DNA of 64,000 nucleotides. It comes from Parelaphostrongylus tenuis. Taxonomy: Eukaryota; Nematoda; Chromadorea; Rhabditida; Metastrongylidae. The notes under the pieces are model-generated. The model worked only from the letters and a program-made list of their open reading frames with translations. It ran no database searches and had not been told where the DNA came from. The position numbers were made by a program, and so were the translations under genes. Shown here one piece after another: positions 23,401-37,300 of the stretch. The stretch spans positions 57,702 to 121,701 of the forward strand of contig JAHQIW010006335.1 of NCBI GenBank assembly GCA_019055375.1, in the 5' to 3' direction. The stretch's first letter is position 1. Each line of letters begins with the position of its first letter.

Positions 23401-26400
23401 GGCTATTATGAAATCTCCAAAAAGCGCAAGACTGTGCAAATTTCATCTGTGAAATAGCAGTGTAACACATTCGAGATCGTATATTGATCTTAATGTTTAT
23501 AAAAGTGGAAATTAGTTATACAATATGCATTGCTTTCAACGCATTTCCTTTCTGAATGATTATTTCTACCCGAAACTATTTCTGTCATACTTTTTGCATT
23601 CATTAGTTCGTCGCCCGCCATAAATAGTCCAAGAATCAACACTCTACGTAAGATTTGTAAAAAAAAAAACTAATTTGGACGACTCCGTTTGCCAAACTCA
23701 GTATACAATTCAGGAACGCACTACAATATGTCTAACAACAAAACGTTCACAAATAAGGGTTAGAATGTCCAGAGATTGGGGCATTAGGATGTATCTGTTG
23801 CAAAAAATATGACACATGCGTATCAGTGCTACTCTGTGGCTTTTGCAGCTACTCGATAAGAAACAGATTGTTGTTGCTTCGGAAGGTAATCGATCTGTTT
23901 ATTGGGAGGTACAGGGCACAGTGGAACATGCAGCTTGAAATCAAGGCATATTGCTTGGAAAGAAACTTTGGACTGCTAGCTAATAGGTTGTGTAAGAAGT
24001 TAGTGCCGTTTTTGCTCTTTAATGATTTTTGCAATGAAACTATATGATATTGGTATCACTCAATTGCGCATTTTCTTGCGAACATCATGGTATTTAACTT
24101 TTCTAAACTTGCTTCATTATGGAGGTGTCGCGTGAACAAATTCGCTTGCTGCTCATGCACGAATGGTGCATAGGGGAAAATGCTAGTGAAGCGAAGGGCA
24201 GGACTGATAGAACTTCCTGTGGACGATCCCAGCGCAACTGATCCTAGAGCCTGCTCTCTTCAACTTCAACTTCGCACACCACTTCTTAACAGGCCTTTCA
24301 GCAACCACACATCGCCTCAAATTCCACAATCTAATGCGCGGCTTCACTAGCACTTAACTTACGCGCCAGCTAGGCCAGCGAGGCTTCGCCAGCTATAAGA
24401 CCAAGATGATTGCACTCCGATACCCTGACGGGACACTTACATCTTCGAGAAGGGCTATGGAGAAAATCATCCACCAATACTACTGGCATCTCTTCGCTAG
24501 CCATGTCCTCTTACTGTCATATAAATTGAAAGAGGACAAATATGTCGTCCCACCGGTCCTCCCTTCCGAAATCCGACATGCTATATCTTCTGTGAAAAAC
24601 AGAACAACACCCGGTCCAGACAGGATTAGACCAGAACATCTGAAGAATCTGCCGCCAGTTCTCATCAACACCCTGGCTCGGCTCTTCACTCGCTACCTGT
24701 CAGAATGCAAGGTCCCTATTCAATGGAAAACCAGCAAGACCGTATTGTTGTTCAAAAAAAGAGAACTTCACGACATAGGCAATTATCACCCAATCTGCTT
24801 GCTGTCCGTTGTCTATAAACTCTTTACTCGAGTCATCCTAAACAGGATTGACAGAACACTGGACGAAGGACAGCCATGCGAACAAGCAGGGTTCCGAAAA
24901 GGATTTAGTACCATGGACCACATCCACACGATTACAAGACTCATTGAAATTTCACGAGAGTACAAGCAACCACTCTGTCTCACTTTCATCGATCTGAAGA
25001 AAGCCTTTGATTCAGTGGAAACAGAAGCGGTTATAGAGGCTCTGGATAACCAGGGCGTCCCTACTCGGTACATAATGATCCTTCGTGAGCTTCATAAAGA
25101 TTTCACGACCAAAATATCTCCATTCTATAACAATATCACCATTGACGTAAGAAGAGGGATTCGACAAGGCGATACAATTTCGCCAAAACTATTCACTGCC
25201 ACCCTACAAAACGTCATGCGAACAGTAGAATGGGACGAAATGGGAGTGAAAATTGACGGTTGACAATTAAACCGTCGCTTTGCGGACGATACCGTTCTCA
25301 TAACACCAAACATCAGCCAAGCGGAACGAATGTTGACCGATTTCGATAACGCCTGTGGAAAGATTGGTCTTCAACTGAATCTAACGAAAACAATTTTCAT
25401 GAGGAATGGATGGGTTTCTAACGCACCATTCACGCTCAACGGAACGACAATCTCCGAATGCTCCAGTTACGTCTATCTAGGTCGTGAAATCAACATGATG
25501 AGAGACCGAGCTCCAGAGTTGAGCAGGAGGAAACGAGCGGCTTGGGGAACGTTTAAGAGCATCGAAGATGTAGTGAAGAGGACAAAGAACATCCGACTGC
25601 GTGCCCACCTTTTCGACTCGACAATTATCCCTGCGCTGACGTATGCAGCAGAAACCTGGTCGCTACGTAAGCAGGATGAAAGATCACTTGCCGTTATCGA
25701 ACGCGCAGTCGAAAGGGCATTAACCATTTGAAGAGCGCAACTGATCACTACCCAACGATTATCGTAATTCGATTAAAGTTTTTTGCCCACCATGAGAAAA
25801 AAATCCCAGTTTCTTGTATTTTTGTCATAATCCATAAGCATCTATGTACACTCTGATACTTTCGGTGTATGAGCACTTTTGTGTGTATATGTAACTCAGG
25901 TGTGAAAAGTAATCTTCTCCCAGCTTTTACATCACTCTCTGAAAACCTTTTCGAAAACCGAATCTAGCTTCGAAATCATCTAGAATTGACCTATGGAATG
26001 AGTTTTTCAAAGTCAGTAAAAAGCCAAGCACACACATTAGCTAAGCAAATACTGTGCACTAAAGATGAGACGTAATTTTCTCTTCACTGCTACAGAGCAC
26101 CAAAGAGCCTTCCTCAGATTCCAAGCACAATCAAAGATGCTTTGTTCAACGAAAAAGTTCCTCAACTAGAATGTATGATACACCAGAAGCGATTAACAAA
26201 GGGTTTAGGGAAACGTAACTCGAATATTACACAAGAATAAGGCAAGGTTATCACTAATTTTTCACGTTGAGGGCATACCTGAGATGACCGTAATGGTCGC
26301 CGATCCCATACTGAACACTGTTCGGTTTTATCTAATGGACGTCCCAGCACTCTTTCACAGACGTAAGACAATCCCCGATTCACTGTTCGGTGGAGAGTTG

Positions 26401-29400
26401 ACTCTTGTCCTTGGCCTCCAAAGAAAGATTAACATCCATTACCACTTCGAATAAAAAATTTGATTATAATTTTACCTATTCTAAGACGATCATTTAACTC
26501 GGTTACCTGCTTTTACTAAAGCAAGGCTTGAAAATGCTAAAACTGTTCTTTCGCTTTTTTTTTATTAAGAGGCTTTCTGGTTCACTCAGCTCATCAAAAG
26601 TAAGACTTTACTCTAGCAGTTTATTTGGTCCGTCTTCACAGTATTCTTTTATACTCACTCTGCGGATTCCAGTATTTCTAGTATTCAGTTACTTTCTTTG
26701 GCTTCTTCCTGAATGTCGTAGAATACTGGTCGAGCGCATCTCTTTGCAAACGCGAGGAAAGTCTGGCTGTAGTGCTCCATAGGACCTTCCTTATTGACTG
26801 CCGGAAAATGTTGGGAGTGGGGTTCCGTTCCAAGCGCGCCGCGACGAGCATTCCAACTACTCGGCCACAGCGCCCACGGAGCAAAACAAAGGAAAAAAAG
26901 ACATTTTAGACGTTAACCTTCTGCTGCTTCTTCTCTAACGATCTCTGGTTGTTCCACTTCGCTATGTACGATTGATGACGGAAGAACATCATTCAGAATT
27001 GCATCGCCGTTATCCAGCTTCTCGGTTAGATCGAATAACTACAATGGAAACAATGAAATCGCCAACATATAGGTACATAAGTACATAAGAGTATCTGTTA
27101 CCTTCTGTTACATGATGAATGAACGTTATAAGAAAAGAAACAGACAAACAACTACTTCAATTTAATATGACTGATAGTTATTCTTAAGTCATGCATATGA
27201 TCTGTTATGGGCACTTATAAAGTGCCAATACACATACTTCGCCTACCCAGTTGGACGGTGCCTTATCGTTCACTTGGTTCCTCCGGAATCCACCCCTTAC
27301 ACAGAAGAGTCGACGACGAACGTTTTACGCGCGGCGATGAGTGATGAAATCACCAAACGAGCAGTGTTGTTTATTCGATTTTCAAGTAGTACTCGAAACG
27401 AAAGGTATGATACTTCAGGATTACCAGCCACGAACAATCGAGTGTACAACACTGTCCGATCGATAATTTTATCACTTATCGGATCGTGTGAAACATTCGT
27501 CGTCGACTTCTCTGTATAGAGGTAGATCCCTCAGGAACTGACTGAACGAAACGGCACCGTGCAACTGACAAGGCTGCAAGACCGAACACGTGTATCGGAC
27601 TGTACAAGTGCCCATAACAGACCAAATGCATGGCCCGAAGATGATTATCAAGCATAGTGAGATCTGAGCGCGGTCTCAAGAAACTCGAAACAAGAGGTAT
27701 GATACTTCCGCTCTACCGAATCCTCTCAGTTGTTATCGAAAACTTCGATTGATATCAGCATTTTCGTAAATATTGGTTCCTCACTAACTAATCAGAACCT
27801 TATCAACAGCTGAAGTATTTGAGGACGTGAGTATTGAAATTCTGATGGGAAAATTACCTATCGCTCATAGTTCGATTTGAAGCACATGATTGTTCCAAAT
27901 TAAGAAAACTGAGAGGGAAATGTGGAAACGAATCAAACTCAAGAATAAAATAGTTTCACTGAATCGATTCTTATTTTTAGAGATCCTAACGGAAAGGCAG
28001 CAGTAAACTATAGTAACCAAGCAATGTAACTATCACTACATTACATTGATAGAATGTCGTCTATTAATTTGCTCAGCGGTTTGAAACATAAACTTAGGTG
28101 TATAAAAGGAAAAAAAATCTGTCTCAGTTCCGGGGAAGTCAAATCATTGTGACCGAAATGAGAAAAACTATTACATTCAACTGTTTCTATGACCTCGCTC
28201 AAAACAATACATAATCTGGTAACATATCTTGGACCTTTCATGAGGTCTGATTCAGAGGGGAATTTATCACCTCACATACAGTGTTTTGAAATAATTCGGC
28301 GTCGATTCGTTTATACGTGGAGGGGAGGTATATCCCTTGCAAGGGATTGACTGAACCGCAAGGCCTTGTGGTGCCAGCTATAATGCCGAAACACGTTTCC
28401 AGCACTTTACAAGTCCATGTGAGAACTTATGAAAGGCTCAAGATAGGTTATCAGGTTATAAAAAACTAGTTTTTTTGGGGGAAATGTGTGTCTAAACGGT
28501 TTCTTCAGAACGAGGCTCATTAGGAACCAAATATTGCTATTAGAAGTTGAAAGTGTCTAAGGGATTAGAACAATGAAGCCGAGTGGTTTTGTATAACCTT
28601 CAACTCTAGGAAGTAGCTGAACGCTGAGGTTCAGAGTTTTATATTATCAACCAGCATCTCTCTAAAAAAAAATTTGAAATATTCTCAGCATCGTATTATT
28701 CATAAAAAACTCACAACGACCCTACTGCATTTATTGAAACTAAAGTGAAATGTTCATGGCCTGACTCAAAAACATCAGATGGGATCATTACAAGGAGCGT
28801 ATCGCATTCGTTCTACGTACCTCTTCAACCAACTTTCCCACACAAATCACATTCTCCGGCTCAAATAACGCTCGACAATGAGGAATAGCGGCTCGCAATT
28901 GTGTCAGATCTTCACAGAACTGGAATCCTACAACACTTAGTTTTGGTTTCGCAACGTACACATAATCGGATTAATTGCTACATTATGGAGACCATGATGA
29001 GCGTAACATAAACACGTTCACTTAGAACAACCAAAAATTGGGTAGAAATAAATGAAACAGATTCCAAAAGGTAGAGATGTGGTGCACTGGTTGAAGATTC
29101 TCTGCGACACACACGTGGTCGATGGTTCAATTCCGCTTGAGATTCACCAAATCTTCCGTCTCTCCGACGTCGAGGAAATGATACCAAATTATACCTTTAT
29201 TTCGAGTGTTTTGTTAAGACCACGCTCAAATTCAATAGATCCTTTTATTATTATTCAAAGCCAACTTGTCATGTGGCTGGTAAGTGCTCTTGTACAGCCC
29301 GAGACACGTGTTTCGTCCTTACAGACTCGTCAGCCGGGCAGAACCCGTCGTATTTCGGAGTATTTTTATAGTCAGTTCTGAACAAGTTGGCTCAAATAAT

Positions 29401-31101
29401 AATGAAAGGATCTATTGAAATTTAAGCGCGGTCTTAACAAAACACTCGCAATAAAGGTATAATATGATAAAAAATACCAGACAAAGAGCAATCGAGCGTA
29501 CAACACTATGTTAGGTGAAAATTTCACTTGATATAGAGTGTAAAACGTTCGTCTTCGATGACTCTTTGTAGGGAGAGTAGGGCTCCCGAGAGTACTGACT
29601 ATAAAAAGATCGAAAGACGACGGGTTCTGCCCGGCTAACGAACCTGTAAAGACGAAACACGTGTATCGAGCTGTACAAGAGCCCTTACCAGACCACATGA
29701 CAAGTTGGCTCAAATGATACCAGATTGTTTGGGAGGATAGCAGCACAGACTTGATACATCAGTAGGCCACCATGTGCCATTTCAAAGGCCAAGTATGCAT
29801 TCAAAGACCTCTAACTACAAAAGATCTACACAAATGGATGGCCCTCCCCTAGGAATTGATCAAACCGAGGGTTTTCTCCTTTAGGTTCCATTTCATAAGA
29901 AGAAAAAAATATGATGACAGTCGTGTGCTATCAACGACCATCCATTATGTCGCAATCAGATAGCATGTTGCCTTACAAATGGTAGGACAGGTAGGTGGAG
30001 TTCTCGGCGTTGATCTCTGACGTCGTTGATCTCGGCGTCCTCTGACAGATTCGCCAAGCACTTGGCTTCATTAAGATCGTTAAAGGTGACTGGACATATA
30101 TCTGGCCTTTAAAACTACCAGTGCTGACCTATCTAAGTATTAAATCAGTTGCGCTACCCTCCTAGACAAGTTTGGCACCAAAGCGCAGTCTCCGTAAGAG
30201 TGTACCGTTCAGTGAGTTTTCGGTGTGGGATCGAACCTAGGACCACGTATCTGTCGCAGGGTACCTCAAGCCACTGAGCAGCAAGAGCCCCTCTTACGAA
30301 TGAGCAATCATTTGATTATTGCAGAAAATTCGCTCAAATTCAATGTATCTTACCCAGTTTGACAATTGCTTTGTCGAGAAACAAAATGCCGAAAAAATCT
30401 CGAAGTGACCGCGCAGATAGTTGGGCACGATTATCGAGGTCGATGATAAAAATGCGGTCCCGCAATGCCAGTTGTAGTATCGTCGCCCTAAACATTCATT
30501 ATCAAGCTTAAAGAAACCAGATAAATAAAAGAAAATTCACCTGCTTCTCGCAACATAGGCGCTCCATTCCGCGTCAAGCCCGACGATCAACTGCGACACA
30601 GGACTGTTATTCTTCAAATCGTTCAATTCCCCTGTGAGAATACGCAGATCAGCGGAGGTACGAAGAAAAACAATACTCTAAAACACGACCAGAATGGACA
30701 GACATAAAGCAGCCGGTGTGACCGACAATAGTTTAGAAGATAGTGAGCAAATAGCGACACACACACTTTCACGTCGGCGGGAAAATTCAAGAAATTCTCC
30801 GTGGGAAGAAGTGGATCGCTACAGTGTTCGTTCCTGAAAAGCAAAGTGCTCAGACCATCAGAAGTAAATTTCCATGCCCATGTACAAATTCAAACCAACA
30901 CTACCCAAAAATTCATGAGAAGAAAAATTTGAACCTCATGCGCGTGTTGAATCTACGTCTCACCCATACCGGAAGCGAAAAGTGATAGCAGAGTGGTGCT
31001 CTTTGTGGTGCAGCGATAGCAGACGCTCCCGATATAGGTTAAACACAGGTTCAAGTCCCATCTGATGTTAGAAGTTTTACATATCGCTCAACATCCCTGG
31101 A

Positions 31102-31142
<41 letters not shown>

Positions 31143-31176
31143 CAAGCATATATACATATATATGTATATACATATA

Positions 31177-31213
<37 letters not shown>

Positions 31214-31312
31214 CGTGGTTCGGGGGTCACTGACGAGGAGGCCGAAACTTCCGAAACACGGTATGTGGCCCTGGCGTAGAAACCTCGTTTACGCCTTAAG
31301 CATTCTTTTTGG

Positions 31313-31359
<47 letters not shown>

Positions 31360-34300
31360 TATAACACTATATAATGATCCTTCGTGAGCTTTATGAAGAT
31401 TTCACCACCAAAATATCTCCATTCTACAACAATATCACCATTGACGTAAGAAGAGGGGTTCGACAAGGCGATACAATTTCGCCAAAACTATTCACTGCCG
31501 CCCTACAAAACGTCATGCTAACATTAGAATGGGACGAAATGTAAGTGAAAATTGACGGTCGACAATTAAACCATCTTCGCTTTGCTGACGATATCGTTCT
31601 CATAACACCGAACATCAGCCAAGCGGAACGAATGTTGAACTGTTTTCGATAACGCCTGTGGAAAGATCGGTCTTCAACTGAATCTAACGAAAACAATGTG
31701 CATGAGGAACGGATGGGTTTCTGAATGCCCCATTCACGCTCAACGGAAAGACAATTTCCGAATGCTCCAGTTACATCTATCTAGGTCGTGAAATCAACAT
31801 GATGAACGACCTCAGCCCCAGAATTGAGCAGGAGGAAACGAGCGGCTTGGGGATCGTTTAAGAGCATCGAAGATGTAGTGAAGAGGACAAAGAACATCCG
31901 ACTCAGTGCCCACCTTTTCGACTCGACAATTATCCCTGCCCTGACGTATGCAGCAGAAACCTGGTCGCTACGTAAGCAGGATGAAAGATCACTTGCCGTT
32001 ATCGAAAGCGCAGTCGAAAGGTCGTTGCTAGGAGTATCCCGTATCTCGCAAATGAGAGAAAGGATCCGAAGTTCCGACCTTCGTCAACGATCGAAAATCA
32101 GAGACGCCGTTCTACACGCCAGGATATCGAAAATAAGGTGGGCCGGACACGTGATGCGCTTCAACGACAACCGATGGACGAGAGCCGTTACCGACTGGGT
32201 TCCTCGGGACGTCAAGCGCTCTAAAGGAAGACCACTGACCCGTTGGTCCGATTTCTTCACGAAAGCGATGGAAGAAAGATATGATGCTCAGCGAATCCCC
32301 AGAGCGAGGAGGACCCACTGGGCTACTCTTGCACACGATAGGGAAAAATGGAAGAGTTGCTGGTACCCGCTCGAGTCACTCGACGATCAATGGGACACAT
32401 GTGATACAGGTGATATATAACACTGCTACAGACGCGGTAGAAAACCCTTTCATTTTATATTCGTCTTAACCTATTGCTGCTTATCAAAAAACAGTATGCT
32501 CTGATACTACATGTCCAGACACCGCTGGAATGTTTTTTTGGATGGAAAAATCTCAAAATGAACTTAGGAAAAATCAACAAAAACGAGACTAAAATCGAAA
32601 AGTTTACCTCCTAAGCAATTTCAATAAACATACTTATTGCAAATCTGTACTCTTTCCTTTTCTGTCCATTGATTCATTCAAGGAGAGCCATCCCTCTGCT
32701 CTCTGCCAGATTACGTAAAGTATTTTAAGGGGGTAAAAACAGATTAAAACATAAGGAACTACATTTCCCGACAGAAAGGATTATATTTTTCGTCTTAGCT
32801 GGTAAAAACTGAGACTTATACATTCTGTATGAATGAACGTATGTTACGTATTCTGTGTGAACGCCACCATACTCATACAAACATGCGCAGAAGTAGCGAC
32901 GTATTTGACACCAATTCCATCCTCTTGAAATCCCTATATAATGCCTCAGCGTTTCCATTCAGCTATTACTATTATTGTTACAATCATTATTACTATTTTT
33001 CCTCAATATGCCTGATAATCATTTTTTGAGCCACGCATGTCAATGGTCTAACAAAGAGGGCTGACTTATAGAGCCCGATACACGTGTTTCGATCTTGCGA
33101 TCTCGTCAGTCGGGCAATTACCCTTTCTCGTCTTTTACTAATCCTGTGTGGGTGCTGATTATCAGGCATACTGAAATTGAATTATATATTATATTATAAT
33201 TATATTATTATTATTATGATTAATATTATTATTATGATTATATTATATTATATATATTGACATATTGAAAACGAATTGAATATACTATGAATAGGGAGAG
33301 ATATGATATATTCTACTACTATCAAAATTGCTATTACTACTAACTTTATTAGTCTTTCATTACCAATTAATTATCTGCTGAATGAGTGTTTACTTCGATG
33401 GCTAACCTGTTTCGTACATTGGTTCTACGCATGAATGCAGGCTGCATGCAACGCCAGTATCGAGCTGCACCATAATCGTGAAAATCCTTCTCGAGCAATG
33501 TACAAATATACCTGAGGAAAAGTAAAAAAAAATCCGAGTAATATATTACACTGATGGATATATCAGTAATAACATAGATATATGTTAGGTCTTCTCAAAA
33601 GTTTCGGCTCTAGAGCAATAAACATCAAATCCACCAACCACAAGTAATTGAAAATTTTTTCATAACACTATTCAAAGTATGCGCCATCAGCCTGAAGTCA
33701 AAGTCGGATCATCATCGGTTGCTTCGACGACGGCATCTCAATCAACTTCGCGTGGACGTCCGGTGCGCACCTGTTCCTTCAAGTTGGTACTGCTGGCGCC
33801 AAATTCAGCAAAGAATCGAAACGCTGTTCGTCTGGACACAAATCCTTGGGCCTTGGCACGGTTGATCTCTCGAAAGCGGTCCGGCGCGTTCGAATTCGTA
33901 CTTGTAATACAGAAAACTGTGATAAAGGTTTCGTTAGGAGGCTATGATGCGCAAATATGCACATATATGGTATCAAAAGAAAGCTCAGAAAATTCTGCAC
34001 AAAGCGATGTTTGTTGCCTAGAAATGACAGATGTATTCAGGCTAAGAGCGCGTACTTCACACGACTATTGTTAAGCAATTTTAACTATTTCTGGCTAACA
34101 AGTTTTGGGTTTGTTGCGCTCTGCCAAAACTTATGAGAAGACCTGATAATATAGATAGATAAATATGTAACGTATGAAAAGATATGACAGCACCAATATT
34201 CTGGAAATTTCGAAAAATGAACCACACGATAAAAAAAAACTGCTAATCAAGACGACAGAAGCATACTTCTTTAAGGTCGGACGCTGCGACATAATTGTCC

Positions 34301-37300
34301 AAATCAGCTCATACAGGTTCTCTTCCTTCCACGTCTGAATCGAATTAATTCTGTTACAAATACTTGAGCATATTAATACGGTTGAAATTCCACATTTCAA
34401 TGATGTTTTCATCTAAAATTATAATCGTGAAATGCCAGGATCATGCGGTAAAAATTTTCACCTTTTCTATATAAGTCTTCCTTGCAAATTTCTTCAGTGC
34501 TGCACGTGCCCAGCCAATTGGTATGGTGCTATCCGTGCACGATTCTGAAAGATGGGTTACATTATCCTCACACCTGCACAGATAAAGGAGATGTTTCGAC
34601 GAGATTTGAGTCAAAAAACACTATAACCTAATGAAATACTGGTAAAATTTGTGATGTGAGATTGAGAAACTGCGTACAAACAATGCCAAACATCTCAGTA
34701 AAGGTTTCAATAAGCGTTTCAATACGCACAGTGTCATGGCTGAACTAACCCCGGATCAGTTAGTATTCCGTATTCCTAGGGTAGAGGAACATGCACCGGG
34801 GCAAACCTTCAGGTAGAACGTACTTGGTATCATTCAAAGACCATTGTTAAGGAGACCAAGCCCCCTAAAAAGCCGCTCAACCACAAGCAGATTCGTAGTC
34901 CTTGCTGAGGAACTTGAGAAAACAAACTGAACTGTAGATGTGCCGGGATTTCCACAAAATGTTATAACGAAATGTTTGAAAAGAGGGGCCGATGGCCAAA
35001 TGGCTAGTAATGCTCGGTGTTCGTTTGATCCCCAACACTCTCTAGTAATCAATGCGAACGCCATAGGGAACGCCCCAGCCTGGCTATCTACGAGATTGCA
35101 AGATGTGCACAATCAGTATTCTAGGATGCTAATGAATGAGGCAAATCCTCATTCAAGCGATAAACGCGAGGAGACGAACTGAACACTAGAAGTGCGGGGA
35201 CAAGCACGGGAAAAACTGTGATACGGATCAGGCAAAGTGATACATTCATGCTTTAGAAATGTTCATAACAATATAAAAGGCAGATCTGACAGACCTCCTT
35301 TCAAGTTTCCTATCAGATTTTGCGTATAGTGATAAAAATCTTCATAACAGCATAACTCCGTATTCTCAGCACTGATGTTCGAAGGTTTCATTGCTCTGAA
35401 AGGACACATAACTGCAATGACATAAGAGATGTTGCAAGGGAAAATCCTGAATTTTACTGACTCGAAATCCTCAAGCGACTTAGTTGCTTCAATTGCATCA
35501 TTCAAAACAGCGCGGCATCTCCTACGGAAGTCATCGCTTCTTCCACAGGCAAAGATCTAAAACCATGCAGAATGGCATCCCATCAGTGGGTCATCAACAG
35601 TTTTGCTTAGGAACTACATGCTATGAACTAATGAAAGCAAATTCGAGGGAGTAAGACGATAAGAGATGAACAGACATTGGCCTTGAGCGGCAACCCAACT
35701 AGACTATGATATAATCCGAAACAATCCTAAGGCTAAAGATTGAAATTTACGATCAGAAGGTATTAAATAAACCTCAACTGTCGGCGCACCTAGCGGACCG
35801 AGATACAACGCGTGTAGAATGACCTGTGGCTCTTCGATAAAGTTCGACAACACCGCGTCCCTCATCATAAACGTTAAAGCAGCAAAGCTGAATAAAGTTG
35901 ACATACTTAGGTTCTTCTACATTATATGCATATATATGTACATGTACTGTATATATATATATATATACACAAATATATACATATATATATGTGTACATAT
36001 ACATATAAGAAAATGCACACAAACGCTTTGTAACCAAATCACGTGAGAATTAAAACGAGAAAAAACTTACATAGATGAAAACTTACCTGATCGTACCTTT
36101 TCTATAGGCATTTGCTACTTCCGGACCTAAGAGACGGACTTTGTCCACGTTGTCAGACGGCTCGAGTATATATCGAATTTGTTTCCACAGTTTCGTCTAA
36201 AGCTCTTTTAGTAGAAGGCCATGACGTGAGAGTAACGAATCAAAAGCTCAACTAACCTCAGGAGGCAACTTGATCGGAAGAAAATAACGAATGAGTCCCA
36301 CTGAATGCTCGATGTCTAGGTGTACTCTGGCGGGATATTGTGCAGAGGACTAAACACAATGTGTACATGGAATTAGAATAGGATGAAAAAAGAAACAATG
36401 TGAAGATGTGCAAGGGGGCTCAAATATATGGAGAACATCTGACTCCAAACGGTAGTAGACCCCGCGTTTCATCCATACCGGGGGCGCTAGTTAACCCTAC
36501 ACCGCCCAGGCCATCATTCTGCTGCCACTCTTCGATATAAGGTATCGAATGGAAAAATAATTCTGATGATAGTATAACGAAGAAAACAGAGAAGTCATGG
36601 AAAATATTTCTTAAAAGATAAAAAAACCAGAAGCCTGGATCACTTACTGTGTTTGTCTTTTTATTAGCAGCAATCTCGGCCAGATGAGAGTTCATGATTT
36701 TCGCCGAGTGTGGCAACTGATACGGAACGATAACCTAAACATCAATAGTGAACGTCATAACTCTCTTAGCCACAAGCAACCGCGAAAGCCCTTCGACCGG
36801 AAGAAGAACAATCAATCGGGGAAAAAGATACAAAACTCGTGAAACTTTAAATAAAGATCACTTTTCTGAGCTTTTCTTCTCATATTCAAAGATTTATATT
36901 ATTAACATGCCGACGTTTCAAGAAAGTCGGTCTTACGAGTTGGAACGATGTCTGTTTGATACTATGTGTTGATATCACGACGAGAGGGTACAACCTAGTC
37001 TTACATACTTGGATATTTGGACGACCCATCCTCACGATTTGTTCGGACCGCAGCACACGAAAAAGTACTGATTTAGTCGTTTTTTTCCTGCAGTCCTGCG
37101 ATAAGCTTGGCCGAGGGATCTCCAGGATGCCATGACGATACAGCAGTCCCGACCTGGTTGGTCAGATGGAGATTACGACCTGCGACTAGTAGATACCAAG
37201 ACGGCGGTCATCCTCGTACGGTTTACTCTTAACTGGGCTTTACGAGTGGAAACGTCGGATTCATCAGGTTGGGTGACCCAACTAGGAGGCTGAATCCCTC

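Larger units (their letters stand above)
20449..26278 (-). other. Last intron of the exonuclease gene, repeat-filled
   Basis: 5.8 kb intron. It contains a 14-C/13-A tract (21194-21220), part of the ~150-bp repeat (21.5-21.85 and 22.8 kb), a 182-bp foldback element (21996-22177), a mariner head (24119-24240) and an RTE LINE copy (to 25731). Nothing recognised in 22.9-24.1 kb. Confidence 0.8.

Noticed and set aside
29372..29746. 124-codon minus-strand ORF
   Set aside because: Entirely inside the foldback element at 29.2-29.7 kb; mirrored frames appear in other copies.
31065..31364. 99-codon ORF rich in Tyr, Ile and His
   Set aside because: Translation of TA arrays.
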